From Firmicutes bacterium HGW-Firmicutes-2 (GTDB lineage: Bacteria > Bacillota > Clostridia > Lachnospirales > Vallitaleaceae), in assembly GCA_002841495.1 (NCBI GenBank), contig PGZV01000004.1:62001-126000 (forward strand): a DNA stretch of 64,000 nt, given 5' to 3'. Below are positions 17,074 to 26,769 of this stretch, one piece after another. The translations under genes and the position numbers were made by a program. The notes beneath the pieces were generated by a model, which was not told the origin of the DNA, made no database searches, and saw only the letters and a program-made list of their open reading frames with translations. The first letter of the stretch is position 1. Each line of letters opens with the position of its first letter.

Positions 17074-18792
17074 ATGAAAAAAGTTAAAAACTTAGCAGGT
17101 ATAAAAGGAGCAAGCTTTTCCATTAAGGCAAAATTAATCATGGGGTTTGCAATCATTATTTTTGTGATGGGTTTGATCAGTCTCTTCACCTATGCAAAGT
17201 TACAAGCCTCCTTGGTAGAAATGAGTGAAATGGTCGAGTCGGCAATTATTGCAAATACGATTATAACCGACAATGGCATCGCGGTTGCAAGCGCTATATC
17301 GGTATACTCACTGGATAAAACACCTGAGAACAAACAAATCATAATGGATCTGTTGGATGAAAATGATAAAAGAGTATCTAAACTTAGGCTGTATACAAAA
17401 AATGAAGATGGTATACGACTGATTGATGCAACGGTTAAAAGACTGGATGATTATCGTATCAATGTTGAAAATGCCATAACATACAGTGATAATAAAGATG
17501 CGGCAGGTTATATTGAAGCGAATGCAGAATCAAAAAAATTAATCGGATATGTTGGGTTAACACTTCAGGAATTACTAAAAAATGAGTTGAATTACAATGC
17601 TATTGAAAAAGACAGATTGACAGCAGCAGCGGTCGTAACAGGCCAAATGGTTTTAATCAGCATTATTCTTGTGGCAGTTATTAGCATCACAGGGGCAACC
17701 ATTTTGACGAATAAAATTACCGGTATGATTGCGAAACTGGCTCATCATGCTCAAAGCATCGCGGATGGTAATTTGTTGGCAACACAAATCAAAGCCAATT
17801 CAAGAGATGATTTGTCTATCTTAGTTACAGCGTTTAATAAGATGGGTGATAACTTAAGAACGATTATAGGAAAAATCAGTGAAAACAGCAACAATATCGC
17901 ACATTCTTCAGAATTCTTAAAACAAAACTCTGAAGAAAGTTCGAAAGCAATAGAACAGGTTGCTATTTCTATTAAGCAAATCAGTGAAGATGCTCTCGAT
18001 CAAACAGAAAAGTCAGAACGGACGTTTAATATCGCCAAGAAGTTAAACGAAGGTAATAAAAAAGCCTATGAAGACATCAGTAAGGTATTGTCATCTTCAA
18101 ACATGGCAACAGATGCTGCCAATAATGGTAACATCAAGATGAATGCGTTACTGGAACAAATCGTCGTCATAGAAGATAAGATTGTTTCAACACATACTGT
18201 ATCAGATGTGTTAAATGTAAAATCGACAGAAATCAAGAAAGTAGTGGATACCATAACAAATATGGCATCCCAAACGAATCTGTTGTCATTAAATGCTGCC
18301 ATTGAAGCGGCAAGAGCCGGGGTTCACGGAAAAGGTTTTGCTGTTGTAGCAGATGAAATCAGAAAATTGGCTCAAAGTTCTTCCGATGCAACAAAGGAAA
18401 TTACAACCATGTTAAACGACATTCATAGCACATCTCAAGAGCTTGCAAGTAGCATGATGGTTGGGGTTAAAGAGGTGAAAGAAGGCGCTCAAATGGCAAG
18501 TGCTGCAAAAGATTCCTTCGGTGAGATTGTGAATACAAGTAAAGAAGTGGATAATCGTATTAAAGATATTTCAGCGGAGATAGAAAAAATGGTAGAAGGC
18601 ATCAAAGAAGTTGAAGAAATGAGTTATGTGATTTCTCAATTAGCAAAAGGGTCTTCAGATGAAAGCACACATGTTGCTGCGGCTATTGAACAACAATCAG
18701 CAGGTCTTCAAGAGATTACATCTTATGCAAGTATACTCTCGGAAATGTCAGAAGACTTAAAGTTAATGGTGCGTCAATTTGTATTTGAATAG
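17074..18792 (+). CDS. Methyl-accepting chemotaxis protein
   Basis: A 572-residue chemoreceptor: first membrane helix near 20-38, an extracytoplasmic four-helix-type sensor to about 185, second helix near 188-212, a HAMP linker, then the signalling coiled coil with the conserved tip [17 protein letters not shown] and [12 protein letters not shown]. The ATG at 17074 after TGGAGG replaces an upstream TTG frame start. Lying directly behind the second permease, it probably senses the ligand of the importer, possibly through the binding protein (inference). No chemotaxis kinase genes are in the window. Confidence 0.9.
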   Translation: MKKVKNLAGIKGASFSIKAKLIMGFAIIIFVMGLISLFTYAKLQASLVEMSEMVESAIIANTIITDNGIAVASAISVYSLDKTPENKQIIMDLLDENDKRVSKLRLYTKNEDGIRLIDATVKRLDDYRINVENAITYSDNKDAAGYIEANAESKKLIGYVGLTLQELLKNELNYNAIEKDRLTAAAVVTGQMVLISIILVAVISITGATILTNKITGMIAKLAHHAQSIADGNLLATQIKANSRDDLSILVTAFNKMGDNLRTIIGKISENSNNIAHSSEFLKQNSEESSKAIEQVAISIKQISEDALDQTEKSERTFNIAKKLNEGNKKAYEDISKVLSSSNMATDAANNGNIKMNALLEQIVVIEDKIVSTHTVSDVLNVKSTEIKKVVDTITNMASQTNLLSLNAAIEAARAGVHGKGFAVVADEIRKLAQSSSDATKEITTMLNDIHSTSQELASSMMVGVKEVKEGAQMASAAKDSFGEIVNTSKEVDNRIKDISAEIEKMVEGIKEVEEMSYVISQLAKGSSDESTHVAAAIEQQSAGLQEITSYASILSEMSEDLKLMVRQFVFE

Positions 18793-18834
18793 CGATTATA
18801 GCAACGTATGACAACCAGCCTAAGGAGGCATAAA

Positions 18835-19161
18835 ATGAAAACTGAAAACGATAGCAAAAAAGCACTGCTTAGACATCTGGTACTCTTTAAGTTCAATGAA
18901 GGGATAGATATGGGTGTCATTCAGGAGATTGAAGCGAGATTTGCTTTACTTAAACATGAGATCACACTGGTTAAGGACCTAGAATGGGGAACAAATGTCA
19001 GTAAAGAAGGCTTAAGTAATGACTTTACCCACTGCTTTATGTTAAGCTTTGAAGATGAGAAAGATCGGGATGCGTACATCATACATCCAAAACATCAGAT
19101 GTTTGTAGAATTTATTAAGGCATATTTGGATAAAGTTTGTGTGGTTGATTATTGGGCCTAA
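18835..19161 (+). CDS. Dabb-domain (stress-responsive A/B barrel) protein
   Basis: A 108-residue protein of the Dabb family: LLRHLVLFKF at the start, DLEWGTNVS near 56-64, and the terminal HPKHQMFVEF...VCVVDYWA pattern. These dimeric ferredoxin-fold barrels occur in sugar, polyketide and aromatic pathways with diverse or unknown reactions. The ATG at 18835 follows AAGGAGG; the ATG at 18808 is upstream of that site. Its place between the chemoreceptor and a ROK kinase suggests a role in metabolising the imported compound. Confidence 0.85.
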   Translation: MKTENDSKKALLRHLVLFKFNEGIDMGVIQEIEARFALLKHEITLVKDLEWGTNVSKEGLSNDFTHCFMLSFEDEKDRDAYIIHPKHQMFVEFIKAYLDKVCVVDYWA

Positions 19162-19249
19162 AAGGATAAATTTTACTTACAAAGGTATATGAAATCGTTC
19201 ATGTTTAAAACGGATTATTTTAGTAAGATGGTTATGGCTGGAGGAAGAA

Positions 19250-20200
19250 ATGAAAAAATACACGATAGGCATAGATGTTGGTGGCACAAAAATTGCATAC
19301 GGACTGTTCGATGAAACATTAAATCTGCTGGATAAACGTGTTACAAAAACGAATCAGGCATCCAAACCCGAAGAAATGTTAGATGATATGAGTAGCGTTT
19401 GTAAGGAGCTACTAAAATCAAATGCACTCACTATGGAGGATGTTAAAGGCGTTGGCGCAGGATTCCCTTGTCATATTGATTATGAAAATGGCTATGTCAT
19501 CACAGGCTCCAATCTACCGATGTGGAAAAATGTACCCGTAAGACAACTTTTTTCAGAGCGATTAGGTACAAGGGTTGAAATTGATAATGACGCGAATGTT
19601 GCAGCCCTTGCTGAACAAAAGTTCGGAGCCGGCATCGGTAATAAGAATATGATTTATATCACCGTGAGTACTGGGATTGGTGGCGGTATCATTATTAATG
19701 ATGCGATCTTTAGAGGAGACTATGGTGCGGCAGGAGAAATCGGCCATATGATTGTCAGCGATTTTGGCTATACCTGCAGTTGTGGTAATGTGGGATGTTT
19801 GATGGCGTCAGCGTCCGGACCCAAAATGATTCAATATGTCCTAGATCAAATAAAACAAGGCGAAATCAGTACAATCATGGATTATGTTGGCGAAGATGAA
19901 GAACTTTCCGGTAAACATATAGGGATTGCAGCAAGTGATGGTGATAGATTGGCACAAAAGGCCATTGAAAGACTTGGCGATGGTATTGGAATAATGTTTG
20001 TTAATTTATATCAGATTTTTAACATAAAACATTATGTATTGGGTGGCAGCGTATCAAAATTAGGGAAACCGTTGTATGAAAGAATGAACCTTAAGTTTGC
20101 AGAGTTTATACGTTTTGCAGCAGATTATCCTATTGAGATTGTTCCTGCAAAATTAGGTGATGATGTTGGCATAGTTGGTGCTGCAACGCTGATTGATTAA
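19250..20200 (+). CDS. ROK-family sugar kinase
   Basis: A 316-residue ROK kinase. IGIDVGGTKIAYGLF (7-20) is the phosphate loop, IDNDAN (111-116) holds the catalytic Asp, and H166 with C176, C178 and C183 in CSCGNVGC form the ROK zinc site, which marks it as a kinase rather than a repressor; there is no helix-turn-helix. GGAGGAA precedes the ATG. It probably phosphorylates the imported sugar or a product of it. Glucokinase is the default annotation but is not proven. Confidence 0.9.
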   Translation: MKKYTIGIDVGGTKIAYGLFDETLNLLDKRVTKTNQASKPEEMLDDMSSVCKELLKSNALTMEDVKGVGAGFPCHIDYENGYVITGSNLPMWKNVPVRQLFSERLGTRVEIDNDANVAALAEQKFGAGIGNKNMIYITVSTGIGGGIIINDAIFRGDYGAAGEIGHMIVSDFGYTCSCGNVGCLMASASGPKMIQYVLDQIKQGEISTIMDYVGEDEELSGKHIGIAASDGDRLAQKAIERLGDGIGIMFVNLYQIFNIKHYVLGGSVSKLGKPLYERMNLKFAEFIRFAADYPIEIVPAKLGDDVGIVGAATLID

Positions 20201-20305
20201 GGCGTTCGTTTGCAAATGGAATTGTTTGTTATTATTTCTTGAAGAAAAACCCGATAAAGCGTATAATTAATAATCAACAATAAATTATGCGTGAAAGGGA
20301 AAAAA

Positions 20306-21067
20306 ATGTTTGCAGAAGAGAGACTTCAAGAGATTACAAAGATACTAAATGCCAACGGAAAGGTTATCGTGAAAGATTTGAGTAAGATGTTTGAGGTCAC
20401 GGATGATTGTATTCGAAAAGATTTAAGCAATCTGGAGAAAACAGGGATACTTAAGAGAACTTATGGCGGCGCTGTTTCAAGGCGAGAAGCGAGTCTTAAT
20501 AAAAGTATAATGAATAGAATAGATGACAATATAAAATCAAAACACATAATCGCAGAAAAAGTGTATAACATAATCTGTGAAAAAGAAACAATATTTCTGG
20601 ATATCGCCTCGACCAATATTGCAGTAGCGGAGGCTATAGCACAAGGTAGTAAGAGAATGACAGTCATCTCTAACATGATTGATATTATTCAGATATTATC
20701 CAAATCACCTTTTATAGAAGTCATTGGTATCGGTGGTGTGCTTAATAAGGAGTTAAGTGGATTTATTGGAACATCGACAATAGAAGCCCTCTCGGTATAT
20801 AAAGTTGACAGAGCTTTTGTGGGTAGTTGCGGCGTCGATATGCTTGACCATAGTGTTACGACCTTCATGGTAGAAGACGGAAATACAAAAAAAGCCATTA
20901 TGAAAGCAAGCAAAAAAAGTTATCTGGTCATTGATTCTACGAAGTTTAATCAAGACGGTGTGTATCGATTTGCGGATATCAATGATTTTGATGGTATCAT
21001 CGTTGATCATATTGATGACCCTAAGATCATTTCAAAATTAGAAGAGAGTAATATAGAAGTCTTATAA
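20306..21067 (+). CDS. DeoR-family transcriptional regulator (second)
   Basis: A 253-residue regulator with winged helix VKDLSKMFEVTDDCIRKDL (residues 20-40) and DeoR sensor domain (LDIASTNIAVAEAI, IDSTKFNQDGV). The ATG at 20306 follows GAAAGGGA; the GTG at 20291 lies before that site. It lies 106 bases behind the ROK kinase and ends at its own terminator, so it may be the last gene of the importer region or a separate unit. Sequence between 20201 and 20305 shows no clear promoter. Confidence 0.88.
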   Translation: MFAEERLQEITKILNANGKVIVKDLSKMFEVTDDCIRKDLSNLEKTGILKRTYGGAVSRREASLNKSIMNRIDDNIKSKHIIAEKVYNIICEKETIFLDIASTNIAVAEAIAQGSKRMTVISNMIDIIQILSKSPFIEVIGIGGVLNKELSGFIGTSTIEALSVYKVDRAFVGSCGVDMLDHSVTTFMVEDGNTKKAIMKASKKSYLVIDSTKFNQDGVYRFADINDFDGIIVDHIDDPKIISKLEESNIEVL

Positions 21068-21079
21068 TAGCTGAAATAG

Positions 21080-21114
21080 AAAGCCTGAATGATGACGGCT
21101 TTTTATTTTTTTTA
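21080..21114 (+). terminator. Terminator after the second DeoR gene
   Basis: AAAGCC (21080-21085) pairs with GGCTTT (21097-21102), followed by TTTATTTTTTTT. Confidence 0.7.
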
Positions 21115-21190
21115 GAAATATACGAATAATATAGCCGTACAATTGCGTAGTATTTATTGTTTATAAACTGAAAAAAGGTTATAAAAAAAT

Positions 21191-21244
21191 TTGACGAAAG
21201 TTGTATTTCATGTTATATTTGTTTATATATAACAAAGTTTGTTA
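21191..21244 (+). promoter_or_regulatory. Promoter and palindromic operator of the third DeoR gene
   Basis: TTGACG (21191-21196), a 17-base spacer and TATATT (21214-21219) are followed at about +6 by the perfect palindrome TAACAAAGTTTGTTA (21230-21244). The layout suggests autorepression by the DeoR protein encoded next. This palindrome differs from the TTTCATATGAAA type upstream, so it is probably a separate regulon. Confidence 0.65.
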
Positions 21245-21350
21245 AGTTGTAACACCATGATGACTGGAAAATACTTGGAACAAAAAATGTGTTAATCAGT
21301 AATGGGTGGGGCCATTCTGCCTAATTAAATAAAATAGGGATGTGAAGAGT

Positions 21351-22106
21351 ATGAATGATAGGATTGAAAAATTAAACAATTATGTTCAACTTAATGGTGA
21401 AGTGAAGTTAAAAGAACTGGAGAAAATTTTCCCGGATGTTTCAAGTATGACACTTAGAAGAGATTTGGCTCAACTGGAAAAACAAGGATTGGTTTTACGT
21501 GTTCGAAGTGGTGCTGTATCCGTTGATTCAATTAAAGGTTCAAAGGAAGTGAGATATAATCTTAGAGCGGAAGAGAATATCGAGGCAAAAGAAATCGTCG
21601 CGAAAAAGGCTGTAGAATTAATAGAACAAGGTCGCTCACTATATTTAGATTCAGGTTCAACAATTATGTGTTTAGCTGAGATCTTGCCGAATGAACATTT
21701 ATCCATCTTAACGAGTGGTCCTAATATAGGTATAGAAGTGGCGAAAAAGACGAATCCTTCAATTATGCTTATTGGAGGACAACTGAATAGAAACAATATT
21801 TCGGTCTCGGGAATGGGGGCAATTGAATTTGTAAAGCTTGTTAACATTGATGTTGCATTTATGGCGACGTCCGGCTTTTCACTTGAAGCAGGGCTGACAA
21901 GTGGGGATTATAATGAATGTGAATTGAAAAAATATGTCATACAAAAAGCGAAAAAGGTAGTTGTATTAATGGACTCAAGTAAAATCAATAAGAATATGCC
22001 ATACACATTTGCAGGTCTTAAAGAAATAGATGTGTTGGTGACGGATAAAAAATTACCGGATGAGATCATAGCAGCAGCTTTAGCAAACAATGTGGTCGTG
22101 TATTAA
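21351..22106 (+). CDS. DeoR-family transcriptional regulator (third)
   Basis: A 251-residue regulator. Its winged helix reads KELEKIFPDVSSMTLRRDL (residues 21-39), and the sensor half has LDSGSTIMCLAEIL and LMDSSKINKNM. The ATG at 21351 is preferred over GTG at 21342, since AGGG (21336-21339) is too close to the latter. It stands at the head of the lipB-lipA-dehydrogenase region and may control it. A hairpin at 22115-22142 separates it from lipB. Confidence 0.88.
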   Translation: MNDRIEKLNNYVQLNGEVKLKELEKIFPDVSSMTLRRDLAQLEKQGLVLRVRSGAVSVDSIKGSKEVRYNLRAEENIEAKEIVAKKAVELIEQGRSLYLDSGSTIMCLAEILPNEHLSILTSGPNIGIEVAKKTNPSIMLIGGQLNRNNISVSGMGAIEFVKLVNIDVAFMATSGFSLEAGLTSGDYNECELKKYVIQKAKKVVVLMDSSKINKNMPYTFAGLKEIDVLVTDKKLPDEIIAAALANNVVVY

Positions 22107-22114
22107 AATCAGAT

Positions 22115-22143
22115 AAAGTCTATAACATATTATAGGCTTTTAT
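22115..22143 (+). terminator. Weak terminator or attenuator before lipB
   Basis: AAAGTCTATAA (22115-22125) pairs with TTATAGGCTTT (22130-22140) over 11 positions with one G-T pair and is followed by only a short T-run. It ends a few bases before the lipB ribosome binding site, so partial read-through is likely. Confidence 0.5.
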
Positions 22144-22146
22144 GAT

Positions 22147-22872
22147 GTGGAGGTTATTCATATAGAGGTTCAAATAGTTCGACTTGGGTTGATGGATTAT
22201 AAAGAAGTTTATGATCTGCAGAAGAATGCACTAGTGTTACGTCAGAAAAATCTTATTGGCGATACTTTATTATTGGTAGAACATGATTCAGTGATTACAT
22301 CAGGTATACGCGGGGCAAGTGATCATATTCTTGTCACGGATCAATTTCTAAAAGACAATCATGTACCTGTCTATGAAATTAGACGGGGTGGTGATGTCAC
22401 CTATCATGGGCCGGGTCAGATAGTAGGGTATCCTATTATAGATTTAAAAAACCATGGTAAAGATATTCGTAGTTTTGTTAGGAATGTTGAAGAAATATTC
22501 ATTAGATTGTTAAAAGATCACTACAATATAACAGCCAATAGAGACCCACTTCATCCGGGTGTTTGGGTGGACGATAACAAAATAACAGCCGTTGGTTTTG
22601 AGATTAAAAGATGGGTCAGTATGCATGGTTTTGCTTTTAATGTAAATACAAAAATGGAGGAGTTTGATTGGATTGTTCCTTGTGGCATTAAGGAAAAAGG
22701 TGTCACTTCATTACAACAGATAATTGGTAGAACGGAAGATGAGAATCAAATCAGAGAATGGATCATCCATTATTTTTCCGTATTATTTAATGTAGAGACA
22801 TATACTACAGATAAACAAGAGTTTTTAACAAGCATAGAAGAATTGCTTTTAAGTGACATAGGAAAGGCGTGA
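22147..22872 (+). CDS. lipB: Octanoyl-[acyl-carrier protein] transferase
   Basis: This enzyme moves octanoyl from acyl carrier protein to lipoyl domains, the first step of lipoate synthesis. [18 protein letters not shown], the lysine in DDNKITAVG and the cysteine in [11 protein letters not shown] (the acyl-acceptor residue) are all present. The start is odd: GTG at 22147 lies before the good site GGAGG (22149-22153), and the codon with proper spacing downstream is ATA at 22162, which would give a natural N-terminus (M)[14 protein letters not shown]. It overlaps lipA by 4 bases. Confidence 0.92.
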   Translation: MEVIHIEVQIVRLGLMDYKEVYDLQKNALVLRQKNLIGDTLLLVEHDSVITSGIRGASDHILVTDQFLKDNHVPVYEIRRGGDVTYHGPGQIVGYPIIDLKNHGKDIRSFVRNVEEIFIRLLKDHYNITANRDPLHPGVWVDDNKITAVGFEIKRWVSMHGFAFNVNTKMEEFDWIVPCGIKEKGVTSLQQIIGRTEDENQIREWIIHYFSVLFNVETYTTDKQEFLTSIEELLLSDIGKA

Positions 22873-23729
22873 GAATCATTAAATCAAACAAGCCTGAGTG
22901 GCTTAGGGTTACATACCGCAGTAGTGAAGGTTTTGAATCTATGGAAGGTGTTTTAAAGAAATTTGGACTAAATACAGTATGTGAAGCAGCGGTATGTCCA
23001 AATCAACTCGAGTGCTATAATAATAAAACCGCAACATTTATGATTCTTGGCAGATCATGTACAAGAAACTGTACTTTTTGTGCCGTAGAAAAGACAGAGA
23101 CGGATCCTGTGGATGCTAAGGAGCCGCTAAACGTAGCAAAAGCCGTTCGTGAGCTAAACTTGAAACATGTCGTCATAACATCTGTTACGAGAGATGATTT
23201 GCCAGACGGTGGTGCAAGCCATTATGTTGAAGTCATAGAACAGATCAGACATATGGACAAGAATGTCATCATAGAAGTATTAATTCCTGATTTAGAAGGT
23301 AACGAACAAGCATTACAAAAAATCGTAAAAGCAAAGCCACATATCATCAATCATAATATAGAAACCGTTCCTAGATTGTACAAAGAGGTTAGACCGATGG
23401 CTATCTATGAAAGATCCTTAGAACTACTTAAGAATATTAAGTGGATGGATACGGACATCGTATCTAAGTCCGGTATGATGGTTGGCCTCGGAGAAAAAGA
23501 AGCTGAAGTGTATGAAGTACTTGAAGCATTAAGGGAAAATGGATGTGACTTACTCACCATTGGGCAATACTTACCACCGTCAAAGAAACATCACCCGTTA
23601 ATTGAGTATGTTCATCCGGATGTGTTCAAGCGTTATTATGATTATGGCATGGCGCTTGGTTTTAGTCATGTGGCATCATCCCCCTTTGTTCGCAGTTCCT
23701 ATCATGCGGCGGATGCATATAAGCACTAA
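22869..23729 (+). CDS. lipA: Lipoyl synthase
   Basis: A radical SAM enzyme that inserts two sulfurs into protein-bound octanoyl. The auxiliary cluster motif is C38-x4-C43-x5-C49 ([12 protein letters not shown]), the SAM cluster is C64-x3-C68-x2-C71 (CTRNCTFC), and the C-terminal RSSYHA supplies the serine ligand of the auxiliary cluster. 286 residues counted from GTG at 22869. GGAAAGG (22861-22867) nearly touches that GTG; ATC at 22875 or ATT at 22878 would be better spaced. A strong terminator follows. Confidence 0.95.
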   Translation: MRIIKSNKPEWLRVTYRSSEGFESMEGVLKKFGLNTVCEAAVCPNQLECYNNKTATFMILGRSCTRNCTFCAVEKTETDPVDAKEPLNVAKAVRELNLKHVVITSVTRDDLPDGGASHYVEVIEQIRHMDKNVIIEVLIPDLEGNEQALQKIVKAKPHIINHNIETVPRLYKEVRPMAIYERSLELLKNIKWMDTDIVSKSGMMVGLGEKEAEVYEVLEALRENGCDLLTIGQYLPPSKKHHPLIEYVHPDVFKRYYDYGMALGFSHVASSPFVRSSYHAADAYKH

Positions 23730-23767
23730 TATTGATAAGACAACAACATAAATAACCACATATCAAG

Positions 23768-23798
23768 ATACAACTACAAAAGTAGTTGTATTTTTTTT
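23768..23798 (+). terminator. Terminator after lipA
   Basis: TACAACTAC (23769-23777) pairs perfectly with GTAGTTGTA (23782-23790), loop AAAA, then eight T. It separates the lipoate genes from the dehydrogenase operon. Confidence 0.88.
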
Positions 23799-23862
23799 GT
23801 GAATAATTCTCTTGATTATGAAAAAAGTATGTAAATAAATAACAATAATATCACACTATAGA

Positions 23863-23891
23863 TTGACTTAGTTAACATTAAATGATAAAAT
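23863..23891 (+). promoter_or_regulatory. Promoter of the 2-oxo acid dehydrogenase operon
   Basis: TTGACT (23863-23868), a 17-base spacer and TAAAAT (23886-23891), about 75 bases before the E2 start codon. Confidence 0.6.
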
Positions 23892-23966
23892 AGAACATAT
23901 AATTGAGTTCGAATGTATATAAATAACATACAATGTTAAATGAAAGCAAAAATTAGGAGGAAGCTT

Positions 23967-25335
23967 ATGGCAACAATTGTAAAAATGCCTCAACGGGGTC
24001 TTTCGGAAGAAAGTGCATTATTGGCAGAATGGCATGTGAAAGTTGGCGATCAAGTCTCAGTCGGTGATTTAGTCTGAAGTTAGTGGGACCGTACTAAATT
24101 TATTGTATAAAGAATATGATGAAGTTCCGGTACAAGAAGCAGTATGTATCATCGGCGAATCAGATGAAACCGTGGATTTATCAGAATATCAACAAGAGGC
24201 TATTTCGAGTGAAGCTAATTCGAATGCACCAGTTATTTCGGATGAAGAGACAATAGATGAGGCACTTATTATAGGAAAAAGTAATGATTTTGATGCGATA
24301 ATTGTGCAAGACAATATAAATACAAAAGCGAAAATCTCTCCAAGGGCCAAAGCATTGGCCTTGAAAAAAGGTATCGATTACCGTCAGGCAAAAGCGAGTG
24401 GTCCGGAAGGTAGAATCATAGAACGTGACATCATAAGTATGTTAGAATCAGGCCCATTTGTAAGTTCGGCTGCTAGAGACGGGTATTATGGTTTAGAAAT
24501 AAGTAAAAATCAAGAAACAGGCGTAGGAACAGGTCTAGGACAAAGAATCACAACCGCGGATCTTGAAAGACAAGATGAATCCTTGAAAAAAGTCCCGGAA
24601 AAACCAATCGTGAACCCATCGGATGATAATCTTGTTGAAAAGAAATTTGAAAGTATCAAACTGTCTCAAACTAGAAAAGTCATATCAAAAAATATGCTAA
24701 AGTCACTGGAAACCACAGCCCAACTTACGTTAAACGCATCATTTGATGCTACGGCACTATTAGAATACAGACAACAGATTAAAGATCGAAATGAATCCAT
24801 GAACCTTAGCAATATTTCTATTAATGATATGATTTTATTTGCAGTATCCCGTACTGTGAAAAACCATAAAGCCCTTAATGCCCATTTATTAGACGACGAA
24901 ATGCATCTTTATGAACATGTCCATCTGGGTGTTGCCGTGGATACAGACCGAGGCCTTATGGTACCGACACTATCCTATTGTGATATGAAGTCATTGGATG
25001 TTATTTCTAAAGAATTAAGAGTCTTAGCGGCTGAATGTAGAGAAGGCACAATCAATCCGGATCATCTTAGAGGTGGCACATTTACCGTTACTAATCTAGG
25101 TAGCTTAGGTGTTGAATCCTTCACACCTATACTGAATGCCCCTCAAACAGGCATCCTAGGCGTAGGCACCATAGTGAACATGCCTAAAGAAGTACAAGGG
25201 AAAATCGTCTTATACCCATCCATGGTCTTATCTTTAACGATGGATCATAGAGCATTAGATGGTGCAGCAGCAGCAAGATTCTTGAAAGAACTTAGAGAAA
25301 ATCTTGAGAAATTTAGCCTTTTGTTAGCAATGTAA
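23967..25335 (+). pseudogene. 2-oxo acid dehydrogenase E2 (dihydrolipoamide acyltransferase), lipoyl domain broken and frame-shifted
   Basis: From the ATG at 23967, after TTAGGAGG, 36 codons encode a normal lipoyl-domain start (MATIVKMPQRGLSEES to VSVGDLV) and then hit TGA at 24075. The rest continues in the +1 frame from 24073 (SEVSGTVLNLLYKEYDE), so the block between GDLV and SEVSG, which should hold the ExETDKA lipoyl-lysine motif of about 14 residues, is missing in every frame. Downstream the E3-binding domain (ISPRAKALALKKGIDYRQA) and the catalytic domain with DHRALDGA are intact. A deletion of about 40 bases, or an assembly error, explains it. A product restarted inside would lack the swinging arm. 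Confidence 0.82.
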
Positions 25336-25356
25336 ACCATATAGGAGAGTGAACAC

Positions 25357-26724
25357 ATGTTATATGATCTAATTGTCATAGGTGGAGGACCGGCAGGTTA
25401 TTTGGCAGCAGAAAGAGCGGGCCATGCGGGTTTGAATGTTTTATTAATCGAGAAAAACAAAGTAGGTGGTGTATGTTTAAATGAAGGTTGTATTCCTTCA
25501 AAAACATTGCTACATTCAGCGAAAGTACTTGATTATGCAAAGTATGGTGGGAAGTATGGTGTCAAATGTGACGCTATAGAATACAACCATAAGTTTGTCG
25601 TAGCCAGAAAAAACAAAGTTGTAAATACACTTGTAAGCGGCATAAAAATGAAACTAAGAATGAATAAAGTAACACTGGTAGATGGCCAAGCCATGATTCT
25701 CGAACGGACTTTAGAAGGCTTCAAAGTTCAAGTTCAAGTTCAAAAAGAAATCTATGTTGGAAAAAGAATGTTGATAGCGACAGGTTCAACATCCATTATT
25801 CCACCAATACCGGGTGTAGAAGCAGGTATGAAAAAGGGTTTTGTTTTAACAAACAAAGAGATACTGGATCTGGAGATCATTCCAAAGAAACTTGTTGTAA
25901 TCGGTGGCGGTGTCATTGGTCTTGAAATGGCATCTTATTACAATTCTATTGGCAGTCAAGTGACCGTAATAGAAATGCTAAGTAAGATTGCAGGAGGCAC
26001 CGATCATGACATCTCAAAACTGTTAATGAAGCATTACGAGAAAAAAGGCATTGAATTTAAACTCGAGTCCAAGGTTACCAGATTGACAGATACACAAGTT
26101 ATATACGAAGCCAATGGGTCAGAGTATCAAGTGGATTGTGACAAAGTCCTTATGAGTATAGGAAGAAGGCCGGTCACTACCGGATATGGTCTTGAAAACA
26201 TAGGTGTCGAACTGGACCGAGGTGCCATCAAAGTGGATGAACAAGGCAGAACCAATGTTGTGAATGTCTATGCAGCAGGCGATGTCAACGGAAAATCAAT
26301 GTTGGCACATACAGCCTACCGTGAAGCAGAAGTCTGTGTGAACAACATACTTGGTAAAAAAGATGTGATGCGGTATCACGCCATACCTAATGTAATCTAC
26401 ACAAATCCAGAAGTGGCTACAGTAGGAGAGACAGAAGAGACAGCGAAAGAAAAAGGTATAAATTACACTGTGACAACACTAAAAATGAACTACAGTGGTA
26501 GGTATATGGCAGAAAATGAAGATGGAGACGGCATTTGTAAGGTGCTGATTGATAAGAAATACAACAGGCTTATAGGTGTACATATGATTGGTAATCCATC
26601 TTCTGAGATTATTTTTGGTGTTTCATTAATGATCGAAACAGAAATGAAAATTGATGATATTAAAGAGTTAGTATTTCCCCATCCAACAGTAAGTGAAATC
26701 TTACGAGAAAATATATTCAGTTAA
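25357..26724 (+). CDS. lpdA: Dihydrolipoamide dehydrogenase (E3)
   Basis: A 455-residue flavoprotein disulfide reductase that reoxidises dihydrolipoamide with NAD. FAD-binding GGGPAGYLAAERAG is near residues 8-22, the redox disulfide is GGVCLNEGCIPSK near 38-50, the second Rossmann motif is VVIGGGVIGLEMASYY, and the C-terminal active-site His is in FPHPTVSEI. No extra lipoyl domain is fused. AGGAGAG precedes the ATG. It lies 21 bases behind E2 and would serve the same complex. Confidence 0.93.
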   Translation: MLYDLIVIGGGPAGYLAAERAGHAGLNVLLIEKNKVGGVCLNEGCIPSKTLLHSAKVLDYAKYGGKYGVKCDAIEYNHKFVVARKNKVVNTLVSGIKMKLRMNKVTLVDGQAMILERTLEGFKVQVQVQKEIYVGKRMLIATGSTSIIPPIPGVEAGMKKGFVLTNKEILDLEIIPKKLVVIGGGVIGLEMASYYNSIGSQVTVIEMLSKIAGGTDHDISKLLMKHYEKKGIEFKLESKVTRLTDTQVIYEANGSEYQVDCDKVLMSIGRRPVTTGYGLENIGVELDRGAIKVDEQGRTNVVNVYAAGDVNGKSMLAHTAYREAEVCVNNILGKKDVMRYHAIPNVIYTNPEVATVGETEETAKEKGINYTVTTLKMNYSGRYMAENEDGDGICKVLIDKKYNRLIGVHMIGNPSSEIIFGVSLMIETEMKIDDIKELVFPHPTVSEILRENIFS

Positions 26725-26769
26725 GAACGCATAATAATCAATCTATTTGGAAAAACAGGAGGAAGTAAA

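Noticed and set aside
24103-25335. E2 as an intact gene starting at TTG 24103
   Set aside because: No ribosome site is present and the upstream ATG-initiated lipoyl-domain half clearly belongs to the same protein, so the short frame is a product of the lesion.
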